A stretch of DNA of 64,000 nt from Oscillospiraceae bacterium. GTDB lineage: Bacteria > Bacillota > Clostridia > Oscillospirales > Acutalibacteraceae. The stretch covers positions 1-64,000 of the forward strand of contig CAJTCS010000006.1 in the NCBI GenBank assembly GCA_910574995.1, given 5' to 3'. The notes under the pieces are model-generated. The model saw only the letters and a list, made by a program, of their open reading frames with translations. It ran no database searches and was not told where the DNA came from. Made by a program: the position numbers and the translations under genes. Shown here in pieces: positions 17,021-24,983 of this stretch; within the stretch, counting starts at the first letter, position 1, and each line of letters opens with the position of its first letter.

Positions 17021-17608
17021 ATGGTATTCGAACCGGAGCCTTATAGTGTACTTATTGTTTCCCCAGGCGACCGTTTCCGGGAAAGCCTGTCCCCCCTCTT
17101 GCCGCCAGGTTCCTTTAACCCGGTTTGTGTTGCCCACAGCTGTGCCGAAGCAAGGCGGAAGCTGCTGGAGCGGGGGTTTGACCTGGTTCTCATCAATTCC
17201 CCCTTGCCCGATGGCCCAGGCCTGCCTTTAGCGGAGGATCTGTGCGCCGAAACAGAAGCCGGGGTGCTGCTGTTGGTTCCGGCGGGGGCCTACGAGGAAA
17301 CCGCTGCCCAGGCCCAGCAGAGCGGGGCAATCACACTGCATAAACCCAGCGGCCGGCTGCTGGCTTCACACAGCCTGCAAGCCCTCTGCGCTATGCGGGA
17401 ACGGCTGCGGGCACGGAGCCGCAGGCAGGTTACGGTAGAAGAGAAGATCCAAGAGCTGCAGCTGATTGACCGGGCCAAGTGGGTACTGATAGAAAAGAAA
17501 GGTTTTACAGAGCCAGAAGCCCACCGGGCTTTAGAACGCATGGCGATGGAACAACGCATAACCAAGACGCAGGCCGCTCAGCGGATAGTGGGGGGAATAT
17601 CGATTTGA
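17021..17608 (+). CDS. ANTAR-domain antiterminator with degenerate receiver
   Basis: The 195-residue protein has residues about 8-125 with a response-regulator receiver fold. The phosphoacceptor position reads FDLVLINSPLPDG, Asn59 in place of Asp. The N-terminal acidic pair is reduced to SPGD. The switch Lys108 (LHKPSG) remains. A short helix (KIQELQLIDRAK) leads into an ANTAR domain (about 135-195) with WVLIEKKGFTEPEAHRALERMA and an I-TKTQAAQRIV ending, the RNA-binding module that stabilises A1/G4 hexaloop hairpins. No histidine kinase is near. Both divergent leaders at 12.6-12.8 kb carry matching hairpins, so this is probably their antiterminator, including its own operon (autoregulation). 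Confidence 0.9.
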   Translation: MVFEPEPYSVLIVSPGDRFRESLSPLLPPGSFNPVCVAHSCAEARRKLLERGFDLVLINSPLPDGPGLPLAEDLCAETEAGVLLLVPAGAYEETAAQAQQSGAITLHKPSGRLLASHSLQALCAMRERLRARSRRQVTVEEKIQELQLIDRAKWVLIEKKGFTEPEAHRALERMAMEQRITKTQAAQRIVGGISI

Positions 17609-17612
17609 AAAG

Positions 17613-17659
17613 GCAGATTTTGAGGTGGGGCGCATTTTGCGTCCCACCTCAAAATCTGC
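17613..17659. terminator. 22-bp perfect hairpin between convergent genes
   Basis: The arms 17613-17634 and 17638-17659 pair over 22 bases with one G-T pair and a 3-base loop, beginning 4 bases after the ANTAR stop. On the minus strand it is followed by CTTTTC, so it works best as a terminator for the leftward MFS gene; the plus side lacks a T-run. Its length is unusual for a bacterial terminator. Confidence 0.7.
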
Positions 17660-17695
17660 GCTGCTTAACAAAGAAACGTAATTTTGATACGATTT

Positions 17696-18934
17696 TCAAT
17701 GAGGCGTCTCTTGATTTGAAATCCGAACACGTCTTTTCGGATTATTCCCATCCTTCCTCTCAACACCCCACAAAACCACAAGAGCCATCATGAGCATCCC
17801 ACCGCTGGCCAGCGGCAGAACAAACGCAGGCCACACCTCCGACAGCCCGCCTGCAAGGACAAGCGACAGCGGGATCAGCACATAAGAAATGGCCGTAGAT
17901 ATGCCCAGCACCCTGCCCAGGAAGGCTGGATTGACAAAAAGCTGGAGGGTGGTTTTCGTTTGTATGTTGATGTCTACCGACAGCCACCCGACGGCAAACA
18001 TAATGGCACAAAGCGCTGTCACAGACCAAGATTGATGGCCAGTCAGGCACGCTGACAGGGAGAGAAGCAGCGTGCAGCCCCCAAGGAACCCCATTTTCCC
18101 GAAAGGGTACTGTAAGCGGCTGGTGCCGGGGGATTTCGTCCGCCACACCGCGCACAGCACCGACCCTGCCGCTGTGCTGCTGGAAATTACCCCGTAGCCG
18201 CCGGAGGAGATGCCCAGGGCCGTGGTGACGATCAAGGGTAAAGCCACATTGATGCCAGCGGTAACAAAGAAGTTCCCCAGGCTGTCCGCGAGGAAGAAGG
18301 CGCGCAGCTTCCCTGACCCGAACATGTAGGCAAGCACCGCCCGGCTGTCGGCCTTATCCGGCAAAGGCTGACTTGCCTGCCGGGGACGGTATTTCAGCCA
18401 CAATTCCCCAAACGCGGACAGTAAAAAAGACGCCATGTTGATGGCCGCGAACATCTGCACTGGCAATACTTGGATTAGCAAACCGCCCAAAGAGGGGGCG
18501 ATGATATTAGCGCCCGAGGTAATGGACTGCACAGCAGAGGCCAGCCTTTTCAAGCTTTCGGGGTTGTCCACGCCCTCCAGGTGGACGAGGTGCGCGTCCA
18601 TAACATTATTGAAAACAGCGGAGATAGCAGACAGAAGGAAAATCGTGACGTAAATGCTTATTAGGCTCAAATGAACCAGCGGCAGGCAGCAGACCACCGC
18701 GCTGGCCGCGTCGCACAAAACCAGCAGGCGGTTGGGATGGCGGGCCTTGCCGCTGATATGCCCCGCAAGGAGGGAGAGGAGGATCTGCGGCAGGTAGTTG
18801 ACCAGGAGGGACAGGCTGAAGTCCATGCCAGAACCGGATTCGGATAAAATGTACCAGCTCAGGGCAAAGGTGAACAGGCGTGTGCCGATGTGGGACGCGC
18901 CTTTGCTGAATAAGAATAATACCCTATTTTTCAT
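17696..18934 (-). CDS. MFS transporter
   Basis: This is a major-facilitator protein of 412 residues from the preferred ATG 18934 (MKNRVLFLFSKGASHIGTRL); an ATG at 18970 overlapping the HEPN stop would add 12 unlikely residues. About twelve hydrophobic spans are seen, with NVMDAHLVHL and GLLIQVLPVQMFAAINMASF in the positions typical of the MefA/enterobactin-exporter-like MFS subgroup. It likely exports drugs or small molecules across the cytoplasmic membrane; no substrate can be deduced. It is preceded by the HEPN gene and ends at the 22-bp hairpin. The gene lies in acquired DNA. Confidence 0.85.
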   Translation of the reverse strand: MKNRVLFLFSKGASHIGTRLFTFALSWYILSESGSGMDFSLSLLVNYLPQILLSLLAGHISGKARHPNRLLVLCDAASAVVCCLPLVHLSLISIYVTIFLLSAISAVFNNVMDAHLVHLEGVDNPESLKRLASAVQSITSGANIIAPSLGGLLIQVLPVQMFAAINMASFLLSAFGELWLKYRPRQASQPLPDKADSRAVLAYMFGSGKLRAFFLADSLGNFFVTAGINVALPLIVTTALGISSGGYGVISSSTAAGSVLCAVWRTKSPGTSRLQYPFGKMGFLGGCTLLLSLSACLTGHQSWSVTALCAIMFAVGWLSVDINIQTKTTLQLFVNPAFLGRVLGISTAISYVLIPLSLVLAGGLSEVWPAFVLPLASGGMLMMALVVLWGVERKDGNNPKRRVRISNQETPH

Positions 18935-18966
18935 CGCGTACCCCGTTCCACAGTGCCGTAAGCGTT

Positions 18967-19275
18967 TCATTTTGAAACGCCGCCACCCGGCGACAGATCT
19001 TTCGAGAATATACCGGGTTTAATATATTTTTCCCTGAAATGGGAAATCACACCGGAATGTTTCTTATAATCAACGCCTTCCAACGCAAGAACAGCCCTCA
19101 TACTATGGAATATCGTGTAATAGGAGCGATTAACGCAGTCCTTGTACCGAGCATTTTCGTAAAGGAGTCGGGCAGTTTTCAGGGTCTCTTTAGCCGCCTC
19201 AATTCTATAGTTGGAAAACTTCTCGCCATTTGGTATCAGGCATATAACTGCACCCCTTCGTTGTGGATGTTCCAA
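18967..19275 (-). CDS. HEPN-domain protein, shortened (HepT-like)
   Basis: This is a 102-residue frame whose residues 18-90 match HEPN proteins: FSNYRIEAAKETLKTARLL, then CVNRSYYTIFHSMRAVL containing the ribonuclease motif R-x6-H, then VDYKKHSGVISHFREKYI. The usual last 35-40 residues of a HEPN protein are missing; after GIFSKDL the frame ends SPGGGVSK. It overlaps the upstream MNT gene by 40 bases and no better in-frame start exists, so the N-terminus is also uncertain. HEPN/MNT pairs are type VII toxin-antitoxin systems in which the MNT enzyme AMPylates the HEPN RNase. The truncation may have inactivated the toxin while keeping its catalytic motif. Confidence 0.75.
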   Translation of the reverse strand: MEHPQRRGAVICLIPNGEKFSNYRIEAAKETLKTARLLYENARYKDCVNRSYYTIFHSMRAVLALEGVDYKKHSGVISHFREKYIKPGIFSKDLSPGGGVSK

Positions 19276-19577
19276 TAATATGGCAGCACATTTTGATAAT
19301 TCTGAAAATCTGCAAAAGGAATAGCGGTAGGCGAAACGGTGATCCCATAGGTTAGGCTCAGTTCAGAAGAAATCTCGCCCAATCGTGCAAAGGCTTTGTG
19401 GAGTGTTTCCCGGGAACAGTCTACAAGTGCGGCGACATCCACATCAGATTCTTCGTCAGGGTTTCCCCGAGCGTAGGAACCGTATAAAATGACCTGCCGA
19501 AGGGAATCGCCAAATAACCTGCGATACTCTGAAACCAAATCGGCGGTTAATCCATTTAGCTGCTCAACGGTACACAT
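19236..19577 (-). CDS. MNT-type nucleotidyltransferase antitoxin (MntA-like)
   Basis: 113 residues from ATG 19577, chosen for GGAGGGAGC immediately upstream. The minimal nucleotidyltransferase signature G-S-x10-D-x-D is present as GSYARGNPDEESDVDVAALV, the metal-binding pair being the two aspartates. In type VII systems this protein adds AMP to a tyrosine of the partner HEPN toxin. It is first in a two-gene unit with the HEPN gene and has its own promoter at 19609-19637. Confidence 0.85.
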   Translation of the reverse strand: MCTVEQLNGLTADLVSEYRRLFGDSLRQVILYGSYARGNPDEESDVDVAALVDCSRETLHKAFARLGEISSELSLTYGITVSPTAIPFADFQNYQNVLPYYWNIHNEGVQLYA

Positions 19578-19608
19578 ACACGCTCCCTCCTCAACTTTTG
19601 TTAAATTT

Positions 19609-19637
19609 AGTATAGCATAGATTATGAAAATGCTCAA
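19609..19637 (-). promoter_or_regulatory. Promoter of MNT/HEPN unit
   Basis: Minus strand TTGAGC (19637-19632), 17-base spacer, TATACT (19614-19609), 32 bases before the MNT start codon. Confidence 0.65.
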
Positions 19638-19716
19638 GTAGGGTATTTGCAGGGCTTACATGTCATCAACTCTACCCTCAGTTGAGTTTTCCTCCCAAAA
19701 AACAAAAAATCCGTTA

Positions 19717-19745
19717 TTGTAGCGCAAACACGATTTGCTTATAAT
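19717..19745 (+). promoter_or_regulatory. Promoter of HTH-AIRS/ABC operon
   Basis: TTGTAG (19717-19722), 17-base spacer, TATAAT (19740-19745), 33 bases before ATG 19778. AACTCTACCCTCAGTTGAG, an imperfect inverted repeat at about 19669-19687, lies upstream and could bind a regulator. Confidence 0.6.
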
Positions 19746-19777
19746 AGTATTTAAGGTAGCAAGAGGAGGAACACAAT

Positions 19778-21013
19778 ATGCTTGACAGCCAAAAAATATC
19801 CAATTTTATAGCCGTGAAACGGAAAGAATTGCGGCTGACCCAGGCCGAGATTGCGGAAAAGCTCAAGGTTTCCTATCAGGCGGTATCCAGGTGGGAAAAT
19901 GGTACGATTCCCAATGTGGAAATTCTGGTGGAACTGGCCCGGCTATTGAACGTGTCGGTAGATACATTGCTCAGTGGTGGGGATAGGATCACTTATGAGC
20001 AGGCCAACATGGATTTAGCCCATTTCTCCGCGCTGAAAGAAAAAATTGTTCGCCATCTTACCACAGATGACAGTCGCATCCTAAAAGGGCCTGTGGCACA
20101 TACGATGTTTTATGACTTCCAGTTTCCCGACATAGAATCGCCAGTGCTAGTCACAAGCTCTGGATGGTCTATGTCAAAATGCAAACTGGCGGCACAGTAT
20201 GGATACGGCGAATTAGTGGGCTGCGATATTGTGAATGACTTGGTAAGTAATATAATCGCAGCAAGAGCAAAACCACTCTTTGTTACAGACTGCCTTGCAA
20301 TTGGAAATGACAGCGATGATGTTTTGATGTCTATCATAAAGGGGATTTCTGACGCCTGTAAGGAAAGCGGTTGTTCTTTGGTAGGCGGCGGTACCTATAT
20401 TCAATCACCGTCATTGCTAAAAGACACATATACTATATCCGCCAACATTTCAGGCGTTGTATCAAAGAAATGTCTTATGGATGGGCACTTGATCTGTGAT
20501 GGTGACATAATACTTGCAATAGCGTCTAATGGGCCGCACAGCGCAGGTTACACGCTGATCAATGTACTTATAGATAAGAACCCGCTGATTAAAAAACAAT
20601 TGGTGGCTGGAGAACCTTTCCTTAAACAGGTAATGAAGCCTCATGCGTCCTACTATAAGGCGCTCAGCCCTCTGGTTGGCAGATCGGATGTCCATGGGAT
20701 AGTCCACCACAGCCGGGGGCGCGACCATTTACGGCGACTCCTTCCGGAGGGTCTGTGCGCCGAAATTTATCTAAATCAGGTGCGTCCGCTGCCCATATTC
20801 AGTTACATCAAAAAGATGGGAAATATCCCGGAAAGGGAAATGCTTGCATCCTATAATTGCGGCATGGGAATGTGGATAGTCGTCGCTAAAGAGAGTGCAA
20901 GTGAAATTGCGGATATAGTGGGCAAGCATTACGACTGCTACCCGATAGGAAAAATCACGGCCGGGCACGATATATCCGAAAAAGTGATGTACAAAGGGGC
21001 TGTAAATTGGTAG
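19778..21013 (+). CDS. XRE-type HTH fused to an AIR-synthase-like domain
   Basis: 411 residues. Residues 1-65 form a Cro/CI-type helix-turn-helix (LRLTQAEIAEKLKVSYQAVS, RWENG). Residues about 90-405 follow the PurM/AIR synthase fold: DIVNDLVSNIIAARAKPLF, IIKGISDACKESGCSLVGGG, GDIILAIASNGPHSAGYTLI and LLPEGLCAEI. The nucleotide loop, GTDGVGTK in PurM, reads SSGWSMSK; the aspartate of the VND motif is displaced; and the glycine motif HITGGG is replaced by HHSRGR. I infer a ligand-sensing transcription factor rather than a purine enzyme. It heads an operon with an ABC-2 exporter. Around 20700-20740 another frame preserves an AGGAT stretch, so a compensated frameshift is possible. Confidence 0.8.
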   Translation: MLDSQKISNFIAVKRKELRLTQAEIAEKLKVSYQAVSRWENGTIPNVEILVELARLLNVSVDTLLSGGDRITYEQANMDLAHFSALKEKIVRHLTTDDSRILKGPVAHTMFYDFQFPDIESPVLVTSSGWSMSKCKLAAQYGYGELVGCDIVNDLVSNIIAARAKPLFVTDCLAIGNDSDDVLMSIIKGISDACKESGCSLVGGGTYIQSPSLLKDTYTISANISGVVSKKCLMDGHLICDGDIILAIASNGPHSAGYTLINVLIDKNPLIKKQLVAGEPFLKQVMKPHASYYKALSPLVGRSDVHGIVHHSRGRDHLRRLLPEGLCAEIYLNQVRPLPIFSYIKKMGNIPEREMLASYNCGMGMWIVVAKESASEIADIVGKHYDCYPIGKITAGHDISEKVMYKGAVNW

Positions 21014-21051
21014 GCTTAGCGCATGATCAAAATAGATAGGGAGGAGTATTT

Positions 21052-21840
21052 TTGAAAAAATATCTCACGGTTTTCATTAAGTCGCTAAAATCAGAACTAA
21101 TCTACCGCTGGGCGGCACTATGGGGTATGGTTGGTGCCGTGCTGGGTTTTCTGATACAGATATTCTTGTGGCAGGCGCTGTTAAGCACCGGGGTGCGCAA
21201 TGACACCAGCTTTCCGGACATGCTGCTGTATGTGCTGATAAACTCTTTCATGCTCCAACTTACCCGTACCGATGTGGCTAGCATAATAGAGAACACCATG
21301 ATAGACGGCGCCATATCCATGGAGCTGCTGCGGCCCATCTCTTACAAAGGCTATATGCTGGCCCAGACCCTGGGCAAAAATATCTATGGCTCTTTGACGG
21401 CTACTGTACCGCTGCTCTTATTAAGCCTGTTTTTCCTTTCTGGGGCTGCGTTTCCGAACGTGGCACATATTTTGCTGTTTACCCTGTCGGCGCTGCTGGG
21501 AATCGCGCTGATGTTTGAAGTGACATATTTGGTGGGGCTGACAGCCTTTTGGCTGCAGCGCTGCTGGTTTATCCGCTTTTATCTGAACGGTCTGCGCAGC
21601 ATATTTGGTGGCACGATGGTGCCCCTTTGGTTCTACCCGGAGTTTTTAATAACTCTCAGCTATTGGCTACCGTTCCGCTACATGACCTTTGAGCCAATCA
21701 ACATATTCTTAATGAAAACCCCGCTGGAACAGGCATGGATACCCATATTGGCAGCACTCATGTGGCTGGTTGGACTAAGCATAGCGGATAATCTGATATG
21801 GCGGGCGGCCACAAAAAAGCTGGCCGTCAACGGCGGCTGA
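21052..21840 (+). CDS. ABC-2 family permease, first subunit
   Basis: The 262-residue polytopic protein starts at TTG 21052 behind GGGAGGAG. Six hydrophobic segments are seen, with RTDVASIIENTMIDGAISMELLRPISYKGY between spans 2 and 3, resembling COG4587-type permeases. With the next permease and the ATPase it forms a three-component exporter of unknown substrate; related sets are described as multidrug or antibiotic-peptide exporters. It is 38 bases downstream of the HTH-AIRS gene and probably controlled by it. Confidence 0.82.
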   Translation: MKKYLTVFIKSLKSELIYRWAALWGMVGAVLGFLIQIFLWQALLSTGVRNDTSFPDMLLYVLINSFMLQLTRTDVASIIENTMIDGAISMELLRPISYKGYMLAQTLGKNIYGSLTATVPLLLLSLFFLSGAAFPNVAHILLFTLSALLGIALMFEVTYLVGLTAFWLQRCWFIRFYLNGLRSIFGGTMVPLWFYPEFLITLSYWLPFRYMTFEPINIFLMKTPLEQAWIPILAALMWLVGLSIADNLIWRAATKKLAVNGG

Positions 21841-21853
21841 AAGGAGGCGCAGT

Positions 21854-22663
21854 ATGAAAGATTTTTGGAAACTTTTCAGCAGCTTTTTCACAGTTGCCCT
21901 GCGCAGGCAAATGGCCTATCGGGGCACATATTTTGCAGGGATTATAGGCCAGTGGATCAGCAACGGTGCGACTTTCCTAGGTATTTACATCATGGTTTCC
22001 AGTTTTGACCTTTTGGGTGGATGGAATGGTTCAGAGGTGCTGATGCTCTTTGGTTTGTCCGTCATGTCATACGCCATTGGAGCGTCATTTTTCTTCAATT
22101 TTGCCACAGGCCTTGCAGGGCGCATCCGCTCAGGAGAGTTTGACGCGTCTCTCACTAAACCGGTTCACCCATTTTTGCACGAGGTGTTTTCTGCCGGGTA
22201 TAATGTGGGTTATATTAGCCATTTCACGCTGTCTCTGTTCATTGTGATCGTGGCGTTATCCAGTGTATCTTATACACCAGATGCACAAGGAGTGCTATTC
22301 CTAATTACAGCGGTGTTTGGGGCAGCACTAATCCAAGCGGCGGCCTTGATTGCATCCTCCGTGTTGAGTTTTTTCTCCGTGGGCAGGAATCCCATTATAG
22401 ACTTTTTGCTGGTAGACATGAAGGAATTTACAAATTATCCTATAACAATTTTCCCAAGAGGAATACAGTTTGTGCTGACGTTCATCTTGCCCTTCGCGTT
22501 TATGAATTTCTACCCGGCAGCCGCTCTACTTGGAAAGGCCATCCCGGAGGGATATCCGGCCATACTACCATATCTCAGCCCATTGGCAGGGGCGGTGGTA
22601 TTTGCGCTGAGTATCCTGTTGTGGAACTGGGGACTAAAAAATTACAAGAGTACAGGCTCTTGA
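21854..22663 (+). CDS. ABC-2 family permease, second subunit
   Basis: This 269-residue protein has six predicted spans and the inter-span segment AGRIRSGEFDASLTKPVHPFLHE, typical of DUF990/COG3694 permeases that pair with COG4587. ATG 21854 follows AAAGGAGGC. It lies 13 bases after the first permease and is followed by the ATPase; together they form a heteromeric membrane domain. Confidence 0.82.
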   Translation: MKDFWKLFSSFFTVALRRQMAYRGTYFAGIIGQWISNGATFLGIYIMVSSFDLLGGWNGSEVLMLFGLSVMSYAIGASFFFNFATGLAGRIRSGEFDASLTKPVHPFLHEVFSAGYNVGYISHFTLSLFIVIVALSSVSYTPDAQGVLFLITAVFGAALIQAAALIASSVLSFFSVGRNPIIDFLLVDMKEFTNYPITIFPRGIQFVLTFILPFAFMNFYPAAALLGKAIPEGYPAILPYLSPLAGAVVFALSILLWNWGLKNYKSTGS

Positions 22664-22686
22664 GAGCTGGTCATAAGGAGGCCAAT

Positions 22687-23673
22687 ATGAGTTTTATTGA
22701 AGTAACAGGCTTGTGTAAGGATTACCGCATCGCCAAACAGGAAAAGGGGATAACAGGCGCGGTCAAGTCGCTGTTTCACCGGGAATATACCGTCAAAGAG
22801 GCGGTACGGAACGTATCCTTCTCGCTGGAAAAGGGTGAGGTCGTGGGCTATATCGGCCCCAACGGCGCGGGGAAATCTACCACCATCAAAATGCTTTCCG
22901 GGGTGCTGCTGCCCACCAGCGGCGTGGCAAAAACAGGGGATATCATCCCATATGAGAACCGCAAGGAGAACGCCAAGCGCATTGGGGTGGTATTCGGTCA
23001 GCGCTCCCAGCTTTACTGGGACCTGCCCATATCAGACACTTTTGACCTATACGAGAGCCTATACTCCGTGCCACGGGAGCGGTTCCGCCAAAACTGCAAC
23101 TTCTTCACGGAATTGCTGGATATGGGGGATTTTTTGCACCAGCCTGTGCGCCAGCTGAGCCTGGGCCAGAAAATGAAGGCCAACATCGCCATTGCCCTGC
23201 TCCACGATCCGGAGGTGCTGTACTTGGACGAGCCCACCATCGGACTGGACGTGACCAGCAAGAAGGTGCTGCGGGACGCATTGAAAAATATCAACACCCA
23301 GCGGAACACCACCATTATTCTGACCACGCACGATATGGACGATATCGAGGCGGTGTGCCAGCGGCTTATTATGATTGACCAGGGGCAAAAGCTGTTTGAC
23401 GGTACACTGGGGGATTTCCGCTCCAAATATAACGATGGGTTTACTGTGAAATTGGAGTTTGATACTGTGCCGCCGCCCTGGCAGGAGAACGGAGAGTATG
23501 AGCTTTTGGAGGGGGACGAGCGCCATTGGCTTATCAAATCCAAGACAGAAATGACCGCCAAGACCGCTATGATCGACTTGATTGGGATATACGACCCCAT
23601 GAACCTTTATGTGCAGGAGGAGAGGATCGAGGATATTGTACGAAGGGCGTACGCGGTGGATGAGGTGGTATAA
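22687..23673 (+). CDS. ABC transporter ATP-binding protein
   Basis: 328 residues from ATG 22687, preceded by AAGGAGG. The ATPase motifs are complete: Walker A GPNGAGKSTTIKML, signature LSLGQKMKANIAI, Walker B VLYLDEPTIGLD and H-loop LTTHDMDD. The insertion between the N-terminal strand and Walker A (KGITGAVKSLFHREYTVKEA) is typical of COG4586 ATPases that serve DUF990-type permeases. It energises the exporter encoded by the two preceding genes. Confidence 0.92.
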   Translation: MSFIEVTGLCKDYRIAKQEKGITGAVKSLFHREYTVKEAVRNVSFSLEKGEVVGYIGPNGAGKSTTIKMLSGVLLPTSGVAKTGDIIPYENRKENAKRIGVVFGQRSQLYWDLPISDTFDLYESLYSVPRERFRQNCNFFTELLDMGDFLHQPVRQLSLGQKMKANIAIALLHDPEVLYLDEPTIGLDVTSKKVLRDALKNINTQRNTTIILTTHDMDDIEAVCQRLIMIDQGQKLFDGTLGDFRSKYNDGFTVKLEFDTVPPPWQENGEYELLEGDERHWLIKSKTEMTAKTAMIDLIGIYDPMNLYVQEERIEDIVRRAYAVDEVV

Positions 23674-23794
23674 ATAGTGTTGTGGCCCCACCTACATGAG
23701 GAGCGTGTCAGGCGCTTTAGAGCAACAGTCGAGGAAGTTGACGGGCACTGGCAAAGAACGCCATGTGAAAGCATTCAATTTGTGAAAGCCGTGT

Positions 23795-24661
23795 TTGTTG
23801 AGAGGAATAACGTGGCCAAAGTATATCTCCTACGGGGATATCCACAAGGGCGTCCATATGCGCATCAACCGCATTGCCAGAGTAGATGAAGAACTGGTGG
23901 AGCAGTACGAGTCCATCGCGCCCCAGCTTCTCACCATCTCCCGGCAGCTCCAGCGGAGCATCACGAAGGAACTGAAGGAGCACCGGCGCGGCGGCAAGCA
24001 GACCGGCCTTGTGATGGGCCGCAGGCTCGACACCCACACCCTGTGCCGTAACGACGGCAAGGTGTTCTACAAAAACGCCCTCCCCAACGAGAGTCCCGAA
24101 CTGGCCGTGGGCCTGCTGGTGGATGAATCCGGTTCCATGTACTGTGCAGACCGCGCCACCTACGCCCGGGCCGCAGCCATCATCCTCCACGACTTCTGCG
24201 AGGGGCTGGAAATCCCCGTGATGGTTTATGGTCATTCTACAGGCCGCAGCAGCCATGGAAACACGGTAGAAATGTACTCCTATGCCGAGTTTGTGGGCTT
24301 TGACCGGGACGACAAGTACCGGCTGATGGACATCAGCGCCCGGGATGGCAACCGGGACGGCGCGGCCCTGCGGTATGTGGCGGAAAGGCTTTCCACCCGC
24401 CCCGAGGCCGTCAAGCTGCTGATTTTGGTGTCAGACGGCCAGCCCGCTGATATGGACTATAGCGGTACAGCCGCAGAAGAAGACCTGCGGGGCATCAAAC
24501 AGGAGTACCAGCGCAAGGGCGTGATGTTTGTTGCCGCCGCCATTGGCGAGGACAAGCCTAGCATCCAGCGGATATGCGGGGACTCGTTCCTGGATATCAC
24601 GGATTTGGAGAAATTGCCGGGGAAGCTGACGGCAGTGGTGAAAAAACATATACGGATATAG
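23795..24661 (+). CDS. VWA-domain protein, C-terminal part (5'-truncated)
   Basis: 288 codons are open, but the only starts are a TTG (23795) without ribosome site and an internal ATG at 23858. The region YGDIHKGVHMRINR resembles sequence found in the middle of larger CobT/NorD-like VWA proteins, so the N-terminal half appears lost. The VWA domain is intact, with MIDAS motif LLVDESGSM and later ILVSDGQPAD. Such proteins work as metal-dependent adaptors, often with an AAA+ ATPase, absent here. GC is higher than in the preceding ABC genes, so this is a separate fragment. The 120 bases before it (23674-23794) hold no convincing gene. Confidence 0.65.
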   Translation: MLRGITWPKYISYGDIHKGVHMRINRIARVDEELVEQYESIAPQLLTISRQLQRSITKELKEHRRGGKQTGLVMGRRLDTHTLCRNDGKVFYKNALPNESPELAVGLLVDESGSMYCADRATYARAAAIILHDFCEGLEIPVMVYGHSTGRSSHGNTVEMYSYAEFVGFDRDDKYRLMDISARDGNRDGAALRYVAERLSTRPEAVKLLILVSDGQPADMDYSGTAAEEDLRGIKQEYQRKGVMFVAAAIGEDKPSIQRICGDSFLDITDLEKLPGKLTAVVKKHIRI

Positions 24662-24665
24662 GCAG

Positions 24666-24699
24666 TTGCATTTTGTACATAATAATGATATAATTATGT
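24666..24699 (+). promoter_or_regulatory. Promoter and palindromic operator of the YefM/RelE-type pair
   Basis: TTGCAT (24666-24671), 17 bases, TATAAT (24689-24694). The palindrome ACATAAT/ATTATGT (24677-24683/24693-24699) overlaps the -10, as expected for autorepression by an antitoxin or TA complex. Confidence 0.6.
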
Positions 24700-24719
24700 G
24701 CAGAAAAGGAGGGAGCGAT

Positions 24720-24983
24720 ATGCCTCAAATCAGACCCATCACGGATCTCAGGAATACAACAGAAATTTCGGATATCTGCCATGCCAAACACGAGCCTGTG
24801 TTCATTACAAAAAACGGTTACGGTGACCTGGTAGTCATGAGTATCGAAACTTATGAAGAAATGCTTGAGGCCCAGGCGGCGGATAGGGCCATCGCAGAAG
24901 CGGAAGCGGAGTATGCCTCTACAAGTCAGCTGCACGATGCAAAAGAGGCGCTTTCCGGTTTGCGGAGGAAACACTTTGGGTGA
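24720..24983 (+). CDS. Phd/YefM-family antitoxin
   Basis: 87 residues from ATG 24720, preceded by AAAGGAGGG. The N-terminal half shows the Phd/YefM DNA-binding fold (PITDLRNTTEISDICHAKHE, PVFITKNGYGDLVVMSIETY); the C-terminal half is an acidic helix that would wrap the toxin. It overlaps the toxin start by 8 bases and is autoregulated through the palindrome over its promoter. Confidence 0.88.
   Translation: MPQIRPITDLRNTTEISDICHAKHEPVFITKNGYGDLVVMSIETYEEMLEAQAADRAIAEAEAEYASTSQLHDAKEALSGLRRKHFG

Noticed and set aside
23677-23889. 70-codon frame between the ABC ATPase and VWA genes
   Set aside because: It overlaps the VWA reading in another frame and has no ribosome site or family likeness.
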